Assembly: GCF_019218885.1 (NCBI RefSeq)
Contig: NZ_JAHUWT010000002.1
Span: 124,001 to 188,000 of the forward strand
Source: Bordetella sp. BOR01
Lineage (GTDB): Bacteria; Pseudomonadota; Gammaproteobacteria; Burkholderiales; Burkholderiaceae_B
DNA length: 64,000 nt
Reading direction: 5' to 3'
A program made the position numbers and the translations under genes. The notes under the pieces are model-generated. The model made no database searches. It was not told the DNA's origin and worked only from the letters and a program-made list of their open reading frames with translations. Of this stretch, positions 25,289 through 34,829 are shown piece by piece. Position 1 is the stretch's first letter; each line of letters opens with the position of its first letter.

Positions 25289-27694
25289 TCACTCCGGCAA
25301 GGCGTAGGCCACCAGGTGATCTCCCATCTTGGTGCCAAACGAGCCATGGCCGCCGGCCATGACCACTACATACTGCTTGCCGTCGACGGCATAGGTCATC
25401 GGCGTGGCCTGGCCGCCGGCGGGCAGGCGCCCTTCCCACAACAGCCTGCCGTTGCTCACGTCGAACGCGCGCAGGTAGTTGTCTTGCGTGGCCGCCACGA
25501 ACATCACGTTGCCGGCGGTCGAGATGGGGCCGCCCAGGCCCGGCACGCCGATCTTCAGCGGCGGCAGCTGGAAGAGTTGCGGCAGGCTGTCGCGGATGGT
25601 GCCGATGCGCTTTTTCCACACCACTTCATGGCTCTGCAGATCCACGCCGGCCACGTAGCCCCAGGCCGGCGCCTTGCATGGCAGGCCCAGCGGCGACAGG
25701 AAAGGATTCAGCTCCACGCCGTACGGCACGCCATACATCGGCTGCACGCCGCTTTCCGTTCCCGCTCCCTTCTCGCGAATGGGGCGGTTCGCGTCTTCGG
25801 GTATGAGCTTGGAGACGAAGGGCAGGCCGATCGGATTCATCAGCGCCACCTGGCGATCCTGGTTCACCGACATGCCGCCCCACTCGAACACGCCCAGGTT
25901 GCCCGGAAACACCAGTGTGCCGTTCTCGGATGGCGGCGTGTAGATGCCGTCGTAGTTCAGGCGCTTGAAGATCACGCGGCACATCAACTGGTCGAGCATC
26001 GTGGCGCCCCACATATCCTTGTCAGTGAGCTTTTCCTGCGGCGCCAGGTTCAGGGCCGAGAACGGCTGCGTGGGCGCGTAGTGTTCGCCGCGGGTCTGCG
26101 GGCCGCGGGCCACGCCTTGCGGCACGGCCTTTTCCGTCACCGGCACGACGGACTGGCCGTTGCGGCGATCCAGCACGAATACGTTGCCAGTCTTGGTAAG
26201 CACATAGATCGCCGGCACGGTCTGGCCGCTTGCCAGCGTTACGTCCATGAGCGAGGGTTGCGCCGGCACGTCCATGTCCCACAGGTCGTGGCGGGTGGTC
26301 TGGAAGTGCCAGATCAGGCGGCCAGTGGTGGCGTCCAGCGCCAGGATGGCGTTGGCGTACCGCTCTTTCAGCGGCTCGCGGTCGCCGCCCCAGATGTCGG
26401 GGGTGCCCACGCCGGTCGGGATGTAGACCACGTCGGCCTGCGCATCGTAGGCCAGCGGCGCCCAGGCGTTGGGCGAGTTGTGCACGAACTGGGTGCGTTC
26501 GCCCGGCATGGTGTTCGGATCTTCCGCGCCGGTGTCGAACACCCATTTCAGTTCGCCGGTATGCACGTCGTAGCCGCGAATCACGCCAGATGGCTCTTTG
26601 TTGGAGAAATTGTCCGTCACCGAGCCGCCGATGACGATGGTGGTCGCGGTCACCACCGGCGGCGAAGTCGGGTTGTAGCCGCCGGGATAGGCATGGGGCA
26701 TGCTTTTCTGCAGGTCGATCTCGCCGTCGTTGCCGAAGTCGCTGCATTTCTGGCCGTCGTCGGCATTCACCGCGATCAGGCGGCCATCGTTGGTGGGCAG
26801 CAGCACCTTGCGCGGGCACATCGACGATGCGCCGCCGCCGGCCTTGACCTGGCTGGCCGGAAACCTCTCGGTGTTGCCGGCGTCGTGGTAGGCCACGCCG
26901 CGGCAGGTCAGGTGCTGGAAGGTCTTGTCGGATTTCAGCTTCGGGTCGTAGCGCCACAGGCGCTTGCCGGTGGCAGGGTCGAGCGCGTCCAGGAACTGGT
27001 GCGGCGTGCACAGGAACAGCTTGTTGCCGATCTTGATGGGCGTGACTTCGTTGGTGGTCTCGCCGGAATCGTTGTCGGTACGAAAATCGCCCGTGCGATA
27101 GGTCCATGCCACTTGCAAGTCTTTGACGTTCTTGTCGTTGATCTGCGCCAGCGGCGAGTAGCGCACGCCGCCTTCGGTGCGGCCATAGGACGGCCAGTCT
27201 TCGGTAGCCACGCCGGGCACGGGTTGCGCCTGAGCCGGCTGCGCGCGGGCGAGCGTGCCTTCGATTTCCTGCGGGTCGTTGAATATGCCGTAGCCCAGCA
27301 GCGCCAGCATGCCCGCCATTGCCGCGCCGATGGCGACTTTGGCGGGGCGCGGCGCATCGAAGCCGCGCGTGGCCGGCGGCAGCAACAGCCACAGACCGAG
27401 CAGGAAAAGAAGGCCGTAGCGCGGTGCCAGCGCCCAGAAATCGGTGCCGACCTCCCACACACCCCAGGCCAGCGTGGCTGCCAGGGCCAGCGCGTAAAGC
27501 CACAGCCCCGTCTCACGGTTTCGCCATAGATATCCCGCGCTTGCCAGCAGCGCCACGCCCAGCAAGGCGTAATACCACGAGCCCCCCAGCGCCGCCAGCC
27601 AGGCGCCGCCCAGCAGCGAATAGAGCGCAATCAGCAGCAGGACCACCCAGCCTATGGTTTGGGACACGCTCCTGTATCGACCGTTGGTATTCAT
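25289..27694 (-). CDS. Membrane-bound PQQ-dependent dehydrogenase, glucose/quinate/shikimate family
   Basis: An 801-residue quinoprotein. Residues 1-140 hold about five membrane helices (IGWVVLLLIALYSLL onward), as in glucose dehydrogenase Gcd and quinate dehydrogenase QuiA. The remainder is the eight-bladed PQQ propeller with recurring Trp motifs (DLQVAWTYRTGD, LKWVFDTG, RLIWHFQTT) and the C-terminal VVVMAGGHGSFGTKMGDHLV. It oxidises a sugar or polyol in the periplasm and gives electrons to ubiquinone. I chose the ATG at 27694 because the membrane helices begin soon after and extra codons upstream do not fit. The exact substrate cannot be told by eye. A decayed copy of its 3' end lies at 14684-14800. 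Confidence 0.92.
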   Translation of the reverse strand: MNTNGRYRSVSQTIGWVVLLLIALYSLLGGAWLAALGGSWYYALLGVALLASAGYLWRNRETGLWLYALALAATLAWGVWEVGTDFWALAPRYGLLFLLGLWLLLPPATRGFDAPRPAKVAIGAAMAGMLALLGYGIFNDPQEIEGTLARAQPAQAQPVPGVATEDWPSYGRTEGGVRYSPLAQINDKNVKDLQVAWTYRTGDFRTDNDSGETTNEVTPIKIGNKLFLCTPHQFLDALDPATGKRLWRYDPKLKSDKTFQHLTCRGVAYHDAGNTERFPASQVKAGGGASSMCPRKVLLPTNDGRLIAVNADDGQKCSDFGNDGEIDLQKSMPHAYPGGYNPTSPPVVTATTIVIGGSVTDNFSNKEPSGVIRGYDVHTGELKWVFDTGAEDPNTMPGERTQFVHNSPNAWAPLAYDAQADVVYIPTGVGTPDIWGGDREPLKERYANAILALDATTGRLIWHFQTTRHDLWDMDVPAQPSLMDVTLASGQTVPAIYVLTKTGNVFVLDRRNGQSVVPVTEKAVPQGVARGPQTRGEHYAPTQPFSALNLAPQEKLTDKDMWGATMLDQLMCRVIFKRLNYDGIYTPPSENGTLVFPGNLGVFEWGGMSVNQDRQVALMNPIGLPFVSKLIPEDANRPIREKGAGTESGVQPMYGVPYGVELNPFLSPLGLPCKAPAWGYVAGVDLQSHEVVWKKRIGTIRDSLPQLFQLPPLKIGVPGLGGPISTAGNVMFVAATQDNYLRAFDVSNGRLLWEGRLPAGGQATPMTYAVDGKQYVVVMAGGHGSFGTKMGDHLVAYALPE

Positions 27695-28115
27695 GGCAGT
27701 GATCCTTTGGAAAGAGATCGTCAACAAGCCTGAATCGGGGATGCCGCACAATCAATCGGCACTTGCCGCCGAGCGACCGGGTTCCCGGGATAGTACGGAA
27801 AATGATACCGCGTCCCCGTTTTTTGCCCGAATCAGGCCTGCTCGGGTCCGTTCATGTGCTTGAAGCGCGACGGGGAAAGTTCCGGGCCGCATGTCGGCCA
27901 GGAGCAGCCGGTCGCAGCGCGCACGGCTTTGATCCCGCGCAGGTCATTTTGGGCCCGGGGGTTGCACACTGGCGCCCATGACTTTTCCAGATCAGTTCTC
28001 AGAAGCGTCCCGTGCCGCGGCTGCCGCCAAAGGCAATCCGCACGGAATTGGCGAAACCCCGCGGCAACGCCGCGCATTCCCTGCGCCGCGCGGCCGGTTT
28101 GCGTGGATAACCGGC

Positions 28116-29009
28116 ATGACCAGCATCATTCTGCTCGTTGCCAGCACGCTGTTCTGGTGCCTGCTGCTGTTTCCCGTGGCGCTGCTCAAGCTCATGCTGC
28201 CGTTCCCGGCGGCCCGGCGGCGCCTCGATCCGGTACTCAACGCCATTGCGACCGCCTGGGTCTCCGGCAACGCCGGCTGGTTCGAGCGGATTCAGCGGGT
28301 CTCGTGGGATATCCAGGGCAATGTCGGGCTGCGCTATGCCGACTGGTATCTGGTCAACTGCAATCATCAGTCGTGGGTGGACATCTTCGTGCTGCAGCAG
28401 GCGCTGAACCGGCGTATCCCCTTGCTGAAGTTCTTCCTGAAGCGCCAACTGATCTACGTGCCGGTGATCGGCCTGGCCTGGTGGGCGCTGGATTTTCCGT
28501 TCATGAAGCGCCACGGCAAGACCGAACTACGCCGCAATCCGGCGTTGGGGCGCGAAGACCAAGAGGCAGCGCGGCGCGCGTGCGAGAAGTTTTCGCTGGT
28601 ACCCACCAGCGTGATGGTTTTCGTGGAAGGCACTCGCTTTTCCGAGGCCAGGCGCGTGGCGCAGTCCTCGCCGTACCGTCATCTGCTCAAGCCCAAGGCG
28701 GGCGGCCTTGCGGTGGCGTTGAACGCAATGGGTACGCGCTTTCGCTCGATGATAGACGTCACCATTGCCTATCCGGAACGGATACCCCGCTTCTGGGACC
28801 TGGCATGCGGCCGCGTCGGGCCGGTGGCCGTGCGCATCCGGCAATTGCCGGTGCCGCCCGAATTCTGCGACGCGGACTATACCCGGGACAAGGTTTTCCG
28901 TGCGGAATTCCACCATTGGCTGGGCCGGCAATGGCAAACCAAGGACGACGAGATCGAGCAGCTGATGGCGCGCCATGAAGGGAGGGGTGGCAGCCTTCAG
29001 TCGGAATAG
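28116..29009 (+). CDS. PlsC-like (YihG-type) acyltransferase
   Basis: A 297-residue inner-membrane acyltransferase of the lysophosphatidate acyltransferase superfamily. One N-terminal helix (IILLVASTLFWCLLLFPVAL) precedes the catalytic NHQSWVD (His-x4-Asp), and the substrate motif FVEGTRFSE comes later. It resembles E. coli YihG and LCLAT-type enzymes that acylate lysophospholipids. I prefer the ATG at 28116, where the helix begins; the frame is open to an ATG at 27978 which would add 46 polar residues, and neither start has a strong ribosome-binding site. The 420 bp between 27694 and 28116 hold nothing else I can recognise. Its end overlaps the RpiR gene end by 13 bp, tail to tail. Confidence 0.85.
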   Translation: MTSIILLVASTLFWCLLLFPVALLKLMLPFPAARRRLDPVLNAIATAWVSGNAGWFERIQRVSWDIQGNVGLRYADWYLVNCNHQSWVDIFVLQQALNRRIPLLKFFLKRQLIYVPVIGLAWWALDFPFMKRHGKTELRRNPALGREDQEAARRACEKFSLVPTSVMVFVEGTRFSEARRVAQSSPYRHLLKPKAGGLAVALNAMGTRFRSMIDVTIAYPERIPRFWDLACGRVGPVAVRIRQLPVPPEFCDADYTRDKVFRAEFHHWLGRQWQTKDDEIEQLMARHEGRGGSLQSE

Positions 29010-29857
29010 TGGACCTTGCTGTGGGAAAGAATCTCCTCGACGTCAGCCAGATTCTTGGCCACGCGGCTGCGGTTGGTGACGAGGATTTCCGAGGAGATGG
29101 CATTGACGAGCGACATCGCTCCGGTGAGCGAAGTGGCGATGCTCAACACAGAAGTATTGACGGGAAATAGAATGTCGGCGTCGACGGCGGTGGGCGATAG
29201 CGCACTATCGGTAATGGCAATGATGCGCGCATTGCGCTCGCGTGCATAACGGGTGGCCGCCACAGTAAGAGCCGCATGGCGCGGGAAGCTGATGGTGATC
29301 AGAAGATCTTGCAGCCCGATGCCACGCAAGTCGTCCAGCGCGTCTCCGCCCACCGTGTTCAGCAGCACCACGTTGCCGAGCATTTGCTGCAGTTGAAAGC
29401 ACAGTGTGTGCGCAAGGCCATAAGAAGAACGTACTCCCACTACGAAAATCCGCTGCGCATTGCAGATCAGGTCTACGGCGCGATCGATGTCGCCGGTCGT
29501 GAGATTGCGTTCGGTTCGCAAGATATTTTCGATATCTTGATGGAACATCCGCGCATAAGGACGCTGGGAGTCCTTGGATTCCTGCTTGTCCAGCGCCAGT
29601 CTTTGCAAGGGCGCCAGTTGGCGCCGGATATCACTTTGCAGGTCGCGACGAAACGCCGCGTATCCTTTGTAGCCCAGCAGTACCGCAAATCGCATGACGG
29701 TCGATTCGCTGACATCGAGTTTCTCGGCTACCCGGGCTGCAGGTAGCATGGCGACGTCTTCAGGCCGCGCCAAGACAAACTCGGCAACTACGCGAGCCCC
29801 TTCGCTCATATTCTCGATGTTCTTCCGGATGCGTTCGGAAAGCTGGCTGGATAGCAT
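28997..29857 (-). CDS. RpiR-family transcriptional regulator with SIS domain
   Basis: A 286-residue regulator: N-terminal helix-turn-helix of the RpiR type (residues about 5-80; VAEKLDVSESTVMRFAVLLGYKGYAAFRRDL) and a C-terminal SIS sugar-phosphate-binding domain (IFVVGVRSSYGLAHTL, ISFPRHAALTV, ITDSALSPTA). Despite the SIS domain, several RpiR proteins control catabolism of non-sugar compounds. It lies just downstream of and in the same direction as the Bug gene at 29933-30901, 75 bp away, and repeated motifs stand before that Bug gene, so it likely controls the Bug/oxoprolinase divergon. Confidence 0.9.
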   Translation of the reverse strand: MLSSQLSERIRKNIENMSEGARVVAEFVLARPEDVAMLPAARVAEKLDVSESTVMRFAVLLGYKGYAAFRRDLQSDIRRQLAPLQRLALDKQESKDSQRPYARMFHQDIENILRTERNLTTGDIDRAVDLICNAQRIFVVGVRSSYGLAHTLCFQLQQMLGNVVLLNTVGGDALDDLRGIGLQDLLITISFPRHAALTVAATRYARERNARIIAITDSALSPTAVDADILFPVNTSVLSIATSLTGAMSLVNAISSEILVTNRSRVAKNLADVEEILSHSKVHYSD

Positions 29858-29932
29858 GGCTTGGGAAATACAGTGCTGGCAGCGGCAAGCATAACAAACT
29901 GGCGCCTGCCCCTGCCAACGTCCTGCCCTGAA

Positions 29933-30901
29933 TTACTTTTGCTGTGCCAGGCCCACCGCTTTGACCAGGGTACCCGTTTGTTGGTAGGACTGGCCCAGAA
30001 TTTCTTGCAGGGTCTTGCCATCCAGAGCGTTGGGCAGCATCGCCATGTCCTGCACCACCCTCAGGTAATCCGGGTCTTCGGCCGCATGGAGAAAGGCTTT
30101 TTCAAGCAATGCCCTTCTCGGTTCGGCAAGCTCCTTGGGAGCCGCCAGGCCGACAAAAGCATCCGCCTCCCATTTAAAGCCGCTCTCGCCGATCCAGGGA
30201 ACGTCAGGAAGTCCCGGAATGGGCGCACGCGAAAACGACGCCAGGAACCGGATCTTGCCGGACGTTACATAGGGCAGGGCTTCGCCCGCCACCGACGCCA
30301 CCGGAATGTGGCCGCCCATCAGGGCCGTGAGCACTTGTGCGCCGCCGCCAAAGGTCACGTATTCGGTCTGCAGGCCGCGCTCGAGCATCATGCGCGCCGT
30401 AGACAGGTGCGTGCTGGAGCCGATCGTGCTGACACCGACCATGACATCGCCAGGCCGCGCTTTCATGTCGGCCAGCATGTCGTCCAGGGTCTGATACGGA
30501 GAGTCGGCGCGGACGGCAACGAACAGGGTGCTCGTGGCGTAGTTGGAAATGAGGGAAAAGTCTTTCAACGGGTCATAAGTAACCTTCTGGATCTGGGGGG
30601 CAATGACCGCATTTGCCGCAGTGAAGACCCCTATGGTGTACCCGTCTGGCTGTGCGCGCGCGACTTCTCCGAGCGCTATCGCGCCTCCCGCTCCTGGCTT
30701 GTTGACCACCACTACGGGACTGCCGAGTTCTTTTTCCGCGGCCTTGGCCAGGGCGCGCGCGGTCAAGTCGAATGAACCGCCGGCTCCGAACGGCACATAC
30801 AGCTGGATCGGATGGTCCGGAAACGAGTCTGCCGCTGATACAGCCGGCGCCAGTGCCACGGCGGCTATCGCCGTGATCAGCATGCGTCTGAGTTTCTGCA
30901 T
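29933..30901 (-). CDS. Bug/TctC-type solute-binding protein
   Basis: A 322-residue periplasmic binding protein with a signal peptide (cleavage near VSAAD) and the Bug blocks FPDHPIQLYVPFGAGGSFD, VVVVNKPGAGGA and DGYTIGVF. It is divergent from the oxoprolinase gene at 31113 across 211 bp that hold repeated TTTCAATC-like motifs. It is expected to capture the lactam or amino acid that the oxoprolinase, aminotransferase and aldolase process, with membrane subunits supplied from elsewhere. Confidence 0.92.
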   Translation of the reverse strand: MQKLRRMLITAIAAVALAPAVSAADSFPDHPIQLYVPFGAGGSFDLTARALAKAAEKELGSPVVVVNKPGAGGAIALGEVARAQPDGYTIGVFTAANAVIAPQIQKVTYDPLKDFSLISNYATSTLFVAVRADSPYQTLDDMLADMKARPGDVMVGVSTIGSSTHLSTARMMLERGLQTEYVTFGGGAQVLTALMGGHIPVASVAGEALPYVTSGKIRFLASFSRAPIPGLPDVPWIGESGFKWEADAFVGLAAPKELAEPRRALLEKAFLHAAEDPDYLRVVQDMAMLPNALDGKTLQEILGQSYQQTGTLVKAVGLAQQK

Positions 30902-30944
30902 TTCTAACCCCTTGAATAGTGATCGAACTTCACTGGAATGACGA

Positions 30945-30985
30945 ATTTCAATCTAATAATCTTTATGGAAGATAGATTTCAATCT
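30945..30985. promoter_or_regulatory. Candidate RpiR operator, repeated ATTTCAATCT
   Basis: ATTTCAATCT occurs at 30945-30954 and 30976-30985, 31 bp apart (about three helical turns), and a related ATTTCAGTCA lies at 31031-31040. All fall in the AT-rich region between the divergent Bug and oxoprolinase genes. The regularity suggests a cooperative operator for the neighbouring RpiR protein; this is inferred. Confidence 0.4.
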
Positions 30986-31112
30986 GACTGATTTCGGCAT
31001 TCCCTGCCGGATTTTTACCATGAATGAAGAATTTCAGTCAATAAATTCGTTGACTAGAATATTTTCATGCATCATCATGCGGCCATTGTTCTGATATGCA
31101 TAAAGGCAAAGC

Positions 31113-34100
31113 ATGATCCAAGCAGGCAAGCGGCTTTCGGTGGGGGTGGACATTGGTGGAACCTTCACCGACATCGTGGTGCTCGATGAAGATTCCCGCG
31201 AGGTCCGCGCTCATAAAGAGCTGACAACGCACGATGCGCCGGCCAAAGGCGTCATGCAGGGCCTGGGCAAGCTGTTCCGGCGCGAGAACCTGCAGCTGAA
31301 AGATGTCGGTCGCCTGGTCCATGCCACGACCTTGTTCACCAATGCCCTCATCGAGCGGCGCGGGGCCCGTGCTGGCTTCATTACCACCGAGGGCTTTGGC
31401 GACGTCATCGCGATCGGTCGCGAGCGCAAGTACGACATCTATGACCTGCAAATCGATATCATCCGCCCGCTGTGTGACCGCGAACAGCGCTACGAGGTCG
31501 CGGAGCGCGTCGACGCGGCCGGCAACGTGCTGCGCGAGCTGGACCTGGAGCAACTCGGCAGCGTGGTCGACCGCGCCGTGGAGCAAGGCTGCGAGAGCCT
31601 GGCTATCGGTTTTCTCAACGCGCACGTCAACCCGCACAACGAGCGCCTGGCCCGCGACTTCGTCGGCCGCCGCCATCCCGCGCTGTCTTTGTCGATCTCG
31701 CACGAAGTGGCCAACGAGATCCGGGAGTACGACCGCTTTTCCACCGCCATCGCCAATGCCTACATTCAACCGCTTGCTGAGAAGTACTTGCACGTACTGG
31801 CGCAGGCACTGCGCGAGTTAGGCATTCTTTGCCCCATGTTCGTAATGCGTTCCAACGGCGGGCTGGCCACTGTCGAAGAGGCGGTCCAGACTCCCATCCA
31901 TCTGCTCGAGTCCGGGCCGGCTGCCGGCACCCTGGCCGCGGCTTACTTTGCGCGCGCCTGCGAGGTGTCAGACTTCGTGGCCCTGGACCTGGGTGGTACC
32001 ACGGCGAAACTGTGCGCCATCGAAGGTGGAACCCCGCTTATCTCGCACGTATTCGAGGCCGCGCGCGAAAAGCGCTTCGTGCCGGAGAGCGGTCTGCCGA
32101 TCCGCATTCCCACCGTCGATCTGATCGAGATCGGGGCTGGAGGAGGAGGTATCGCCCGTGTCGACCAACTGGGCCTGCTGAAGGTCGGCCCGACCAGCGC
32201 CGGCTCGGAGCCTGGCCCGGCCGCATATGGCCGCGGCGGTATCCATCCCACGGTCAGCGACGCCAACTTGTTGTTGGGCTACTTGAATCCCGGCTACTTT
32301 GCCAACGGCGATATCCAGCTGGACACCGGACTGGCTTCCCGTGCCGTCAGCGTCCTGGCCGATGCGCTGCGAGTACAGGTGCGCGACAGCGCGGCGGGCA
32401 TACATGACTTGGCCAATGAAAGCATGGCCGCGGCGGCGCGTGTCCATGCCGCAGAGCACGGCCGCGATCCGTCCCGGCTTGCCCTGCTGGTAACAGGCGG
32501 TGGCGGGCCGATTCATGGTGGCGGCGTTGCACGCAAGCTGGGCATATCCACATTGATTTGTCCGGCCGCAGCGGGGGTTGCCTCGGCAATCGGGCTGGTG
32601 CTGGCCCCCATACGTGTCGATACGGCCCGTTTCGCCGGCCTTACCCTGTGCGCCGAGAACCTGATTGCGTTGCAGCAGGCCTACGATGAACTGCGTGCCG
32701 ACGCCGTGGCGCGGGTCAATGCCATGGTGGGCCGCGCCTCGCGGCCCGACATCGCTTATGCGGCCGAAATGCGCTACGTCGGCCAGGGGTTCGAGATCAC
32801 CGTGGCGCTGGACGACGCCTTGTCAGCCGCCGAGCCGTTGTCGGCCATCCGCGGTGCGTTCGAGGCGCAGTACCAAGACATTTTCGGCCAGGTGCTGCCC
32901 TGGGCAGAGATCGAGCTGACGATGGTTCGCCTCACGGCTGCGCTGGCCCTCACCGAGGTCGACAAACCGCTGCGTTTCGCCGAAGACGAGCCGTCCGCTT
33001 CGGCGTTGCAGCCCTCCGGCGAGCGGCAGATTTTCCTTCCGGGCGCAACGGCCCAGGTAACGGCCAAAGTCTATCGTTGGGAGTCGCTGCCTGCGGGAAC
33101 CCGCTTGAACGGCCCGGTGGTTGTCGAGCAACAGGGGTCCACGCTGGTCCTGGCAGCCGAAGATGTACTTTGTATCGCAGCAGGCGGCACCGCCGTCGTC
33201 CACATTGGACAGTCGGCCGCGCGCAGCAGCACCTTCGACAGCATCAATCTCGAGATCTTCTGGCGCCGGCTGATTGCCATCGTCGACGAAGCATCGGCCA
33301 CCTTGGTCCGCTCGTCGTTCTCCACCGTGGTGCGGGAGTCGGACGATTTTTCTGTCGTCTTGACAGATGCCGGTGGCAGCTTGCTGGCGCAGGGCACCAA
33401 GAGCATTCCGGTATTCATCGGCAGTTTGCCGCGTACGGTCAGGCACTTTATTGACCACTTCGGCATCGACGATATCCACGAAGGCGACGTCTACGTTACC
33501 AACGATGCCTGGATGGGAACCGGCCACCTCTCCGATATCAACCTGGCAGCGCCGATATTCCACGATGGGCGTCTCGTGGCTTTTGCTGCCAGCACCGCAC
33601 ATGCTGCCGATATCGGCGGCAACTCCAACGCGTTCCAGATCGCCGACGTGTTCCAGGAAGGCTTTCAGATTCCCATCATGAAGCTGCGGGACAAGGGTGC
33701 GATCAACGAGTCTATTCTGCAGTTGCTGCGCAAGAACGTTCGAGCCCCGGAACAAGTGGTGGGTGACCTGTTCGGCCAGATTTCCGCGCTTGGCATCATC
33801 GACCGACGCTTGAAGACGGTCATGCACGAATGGAAGCTCGAGACGCTCGGGGACTTCGCGCGCGAAACGTTCTCGCGCACAGACAAAGCCACTCGCGAAG
33901 CCATCCGGCGCATTCCCGACGGCATTTACCGTGCCGAGCAATTTGCCGACGGCATGGGCGATCCGCTGCGGCTCAATGCCGCCGTTATTGTGGAAGGCGA
34001 CACGCTTACCGTGGATTACGCCGGCACATCGCCGCAGATCAAGGCGGCGCTCAACGTGGCCTACTGCTATACCCATGGTTTTACGGTGTATGGCCTCAAG

Positions 34101-34829
34101 TGCCTGCTCGACCCAGGCAGCCCGAACAACGAAGGCTCGTTCCGCGCATTGAAGGTGGCAGCTCCCCAGGGCAGCGTGCTCAATCACGATTTTCCCTTGT
34201 CGGGCGGAAATCGCGCCACGGTCGGCCATTATCTGCCTTCCCTGGTGTATCAGGCGCTCGCGCCCGCGATGCCGGAAAGTGTGCTGGCCAGCGCCGGCGC
34301 GCCGATCTGGAGCATTCTCATCAAGGGACGTACCGTTGGCGGAAAGCCGGTCATGGTCAAAGGCTTCTTCAATGGTGGCATGGGAGGTTCGCGGGCCCGC
34401 GACGGCCTGAGCGTCATCAGCTGGCCCAGCAATATTTCCGGCGCCCCGGTAGAGGTCATGGAGCGGTTGGGACCGGTTCGGATCAATTACCGGAGAATTC
34501 GCGTCGACTCCGGTGGCCACGGCATGCATCGCGGCGGCGACGGTCTCGAGACGGAAGTCGAAGTCACCGAAGCGGGCGACTACACGCTGAACATGATTGC
34601 CGACCGTCTCAGGCATGGCGCCCCCGGATTGTTCGGCGGCGCCGACGGGCATACCGGAGAAGTCACCATCAACGGCAAACCCGTCAATGTGCGGGCCACG
34701 CATGAACTGAAGGTGGGCGACCGCATCGTGCTGCGCACCCCTGGCGGGGGCGGGTATGGCACCACGGCCCAGCCTGTAACCGAACAAGTTGCGCCGTTGG
34801 CGCAGGACATACTTAAAGGATCTGCATGA
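31113..34829 (+). CDS. Fused hydantoinase A/B, 5-oxoprolinase-type
   Basis: A 1,238-residue protein uniting both halves of the hydantoinase/oxoprolinase family. The N-terminal half is HyuA-like with an ATP-binding start (VGVDIGGTFTDIVVLDE) and DLGGTTAKLCAIEGG; the second half, from about residue 710 (DSINLEIFWRRLIAIVDEAS), is HyuB-like with ESDDFSVVL, TNDAWMGTGHLSDI and a final RTPGGGGYG. Family members open a lactam or imide ring at the cost of ATP, giving an amino acid. Many bacteria encode the halves separately; this fusion resembles eukaryotic 5-oxoprolinase in layout. AAAGG precedes the ATG. Its stop overlaps the RraA start by 4 bp. Confidence 0.9.
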   Translation: MIQAGKRLSVGVDIGGTFTDIVVLDEDSREVRAHKELTTHDAPAKGVMQGLGKLFRRENLQLKDVGRLVHATTLFTNALIERRGARAGFITTEGFGDVIAIGRERKYDIYDLQIDIIRPLCDREQRYEVAERVDAAGNVLRELDLEQLGSVVDRAVEQGCESLAIGFLNAHVNPHNERLARDFVGRRHPALSLSISHEVANEIREYDRFSTAIANAYIQPLAEKYLHVLAQALRELGILCPMFVMRSNGGLATVEEAVQTPIHLLESGPAAGTLAAAYFARACEVSDFVALDLGGTTAKLCAIEGGTPLISHVFEAAREKRFVPESGLPIRIPTVDLIEIGAGGGGIARVDQLGLLKVGPTSAGSEPGPAAYGRGGIHPTVSDANLLLGYLNPGYFANGDIQLDTGLASRAVSVLADALRVQVRDSAAGIHDLANESMAAAARVHAAEHGRDPSRLALLVTGGGGPIHGGGVARKLGISTLICPAAAGVASAIGLVLAPIRVDTARFAGLTLCAENLIALQQAYDELRADAVARVNAMVGRASRPDIAYAAEMRYVGQGFEITVALDDALSAAEPLSAIRGAFEAQYQDIFGQVLPWAEIELTMVRLTAALALTEVDKPLRFAEDEPSASALQPSGERQIFLPGATAQVTAKVYRWESLPAGTRLNGPVVVEQQGSTLVLAAEDVLCIAAGGTAVVHIGQSAARSSTFDSINLEIFWRRLIAIVDEASATLVRSSFSTVVRESDDFSVVLTDAGGSLLAQGTKSIPVFIGSLPRTVRHFIDHFGIDDIHEGDVYVTNDAWMGTGHLSDINLAAPIFHDGRLVAFAASTAHAADIGGNSNAFQIADVFQEGFQIPIMKLRDKGAINESILQLLRKNVRAPEQVVGDLFGQISALGIIDRRLKTVMHEWKLETLGDFARETFSRTDKATREAIRRIPDGIYRAEQFADGMGDPLRLNAAVIVEGDTLTVDYAGTSPQIKAALNVAYCYTHGFTVYGLKCLLDPGSPNNEGSFRALKVAAPQGSVLNHDFPLSGGNRATVGHYLPSLVYQALAPAMPESVLASAGAPIWSILIKGRTVGGKPVMVKGFFNGGMGGSRARDGLSVISWPSNISGAPVEVMERLGPVRINYRRIRVDSGGHGMHRGGDGLETEVEVTEAGDYTLNMIADRLRHGAPGLFGGADGHTGEVTINGKPVNVRATHELKVGDRIVLRTPGGGGYGTTAQPVTEQVAPLAQDILKGSA

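Noticed and set aside
25196-27529. Plus-strand open frame of 777 codons across the PQQ dehydrogenase
   Set aside because: Antisense shadow; the minus-strand protein has membrane helices and PQQ propeller motifs throughout.
32823-34787. Minus-strand open frame of 654 codons under the oxoprolinase
   Set aside because: Antisense shadow; the plus frame has continuous HyuB similarity.
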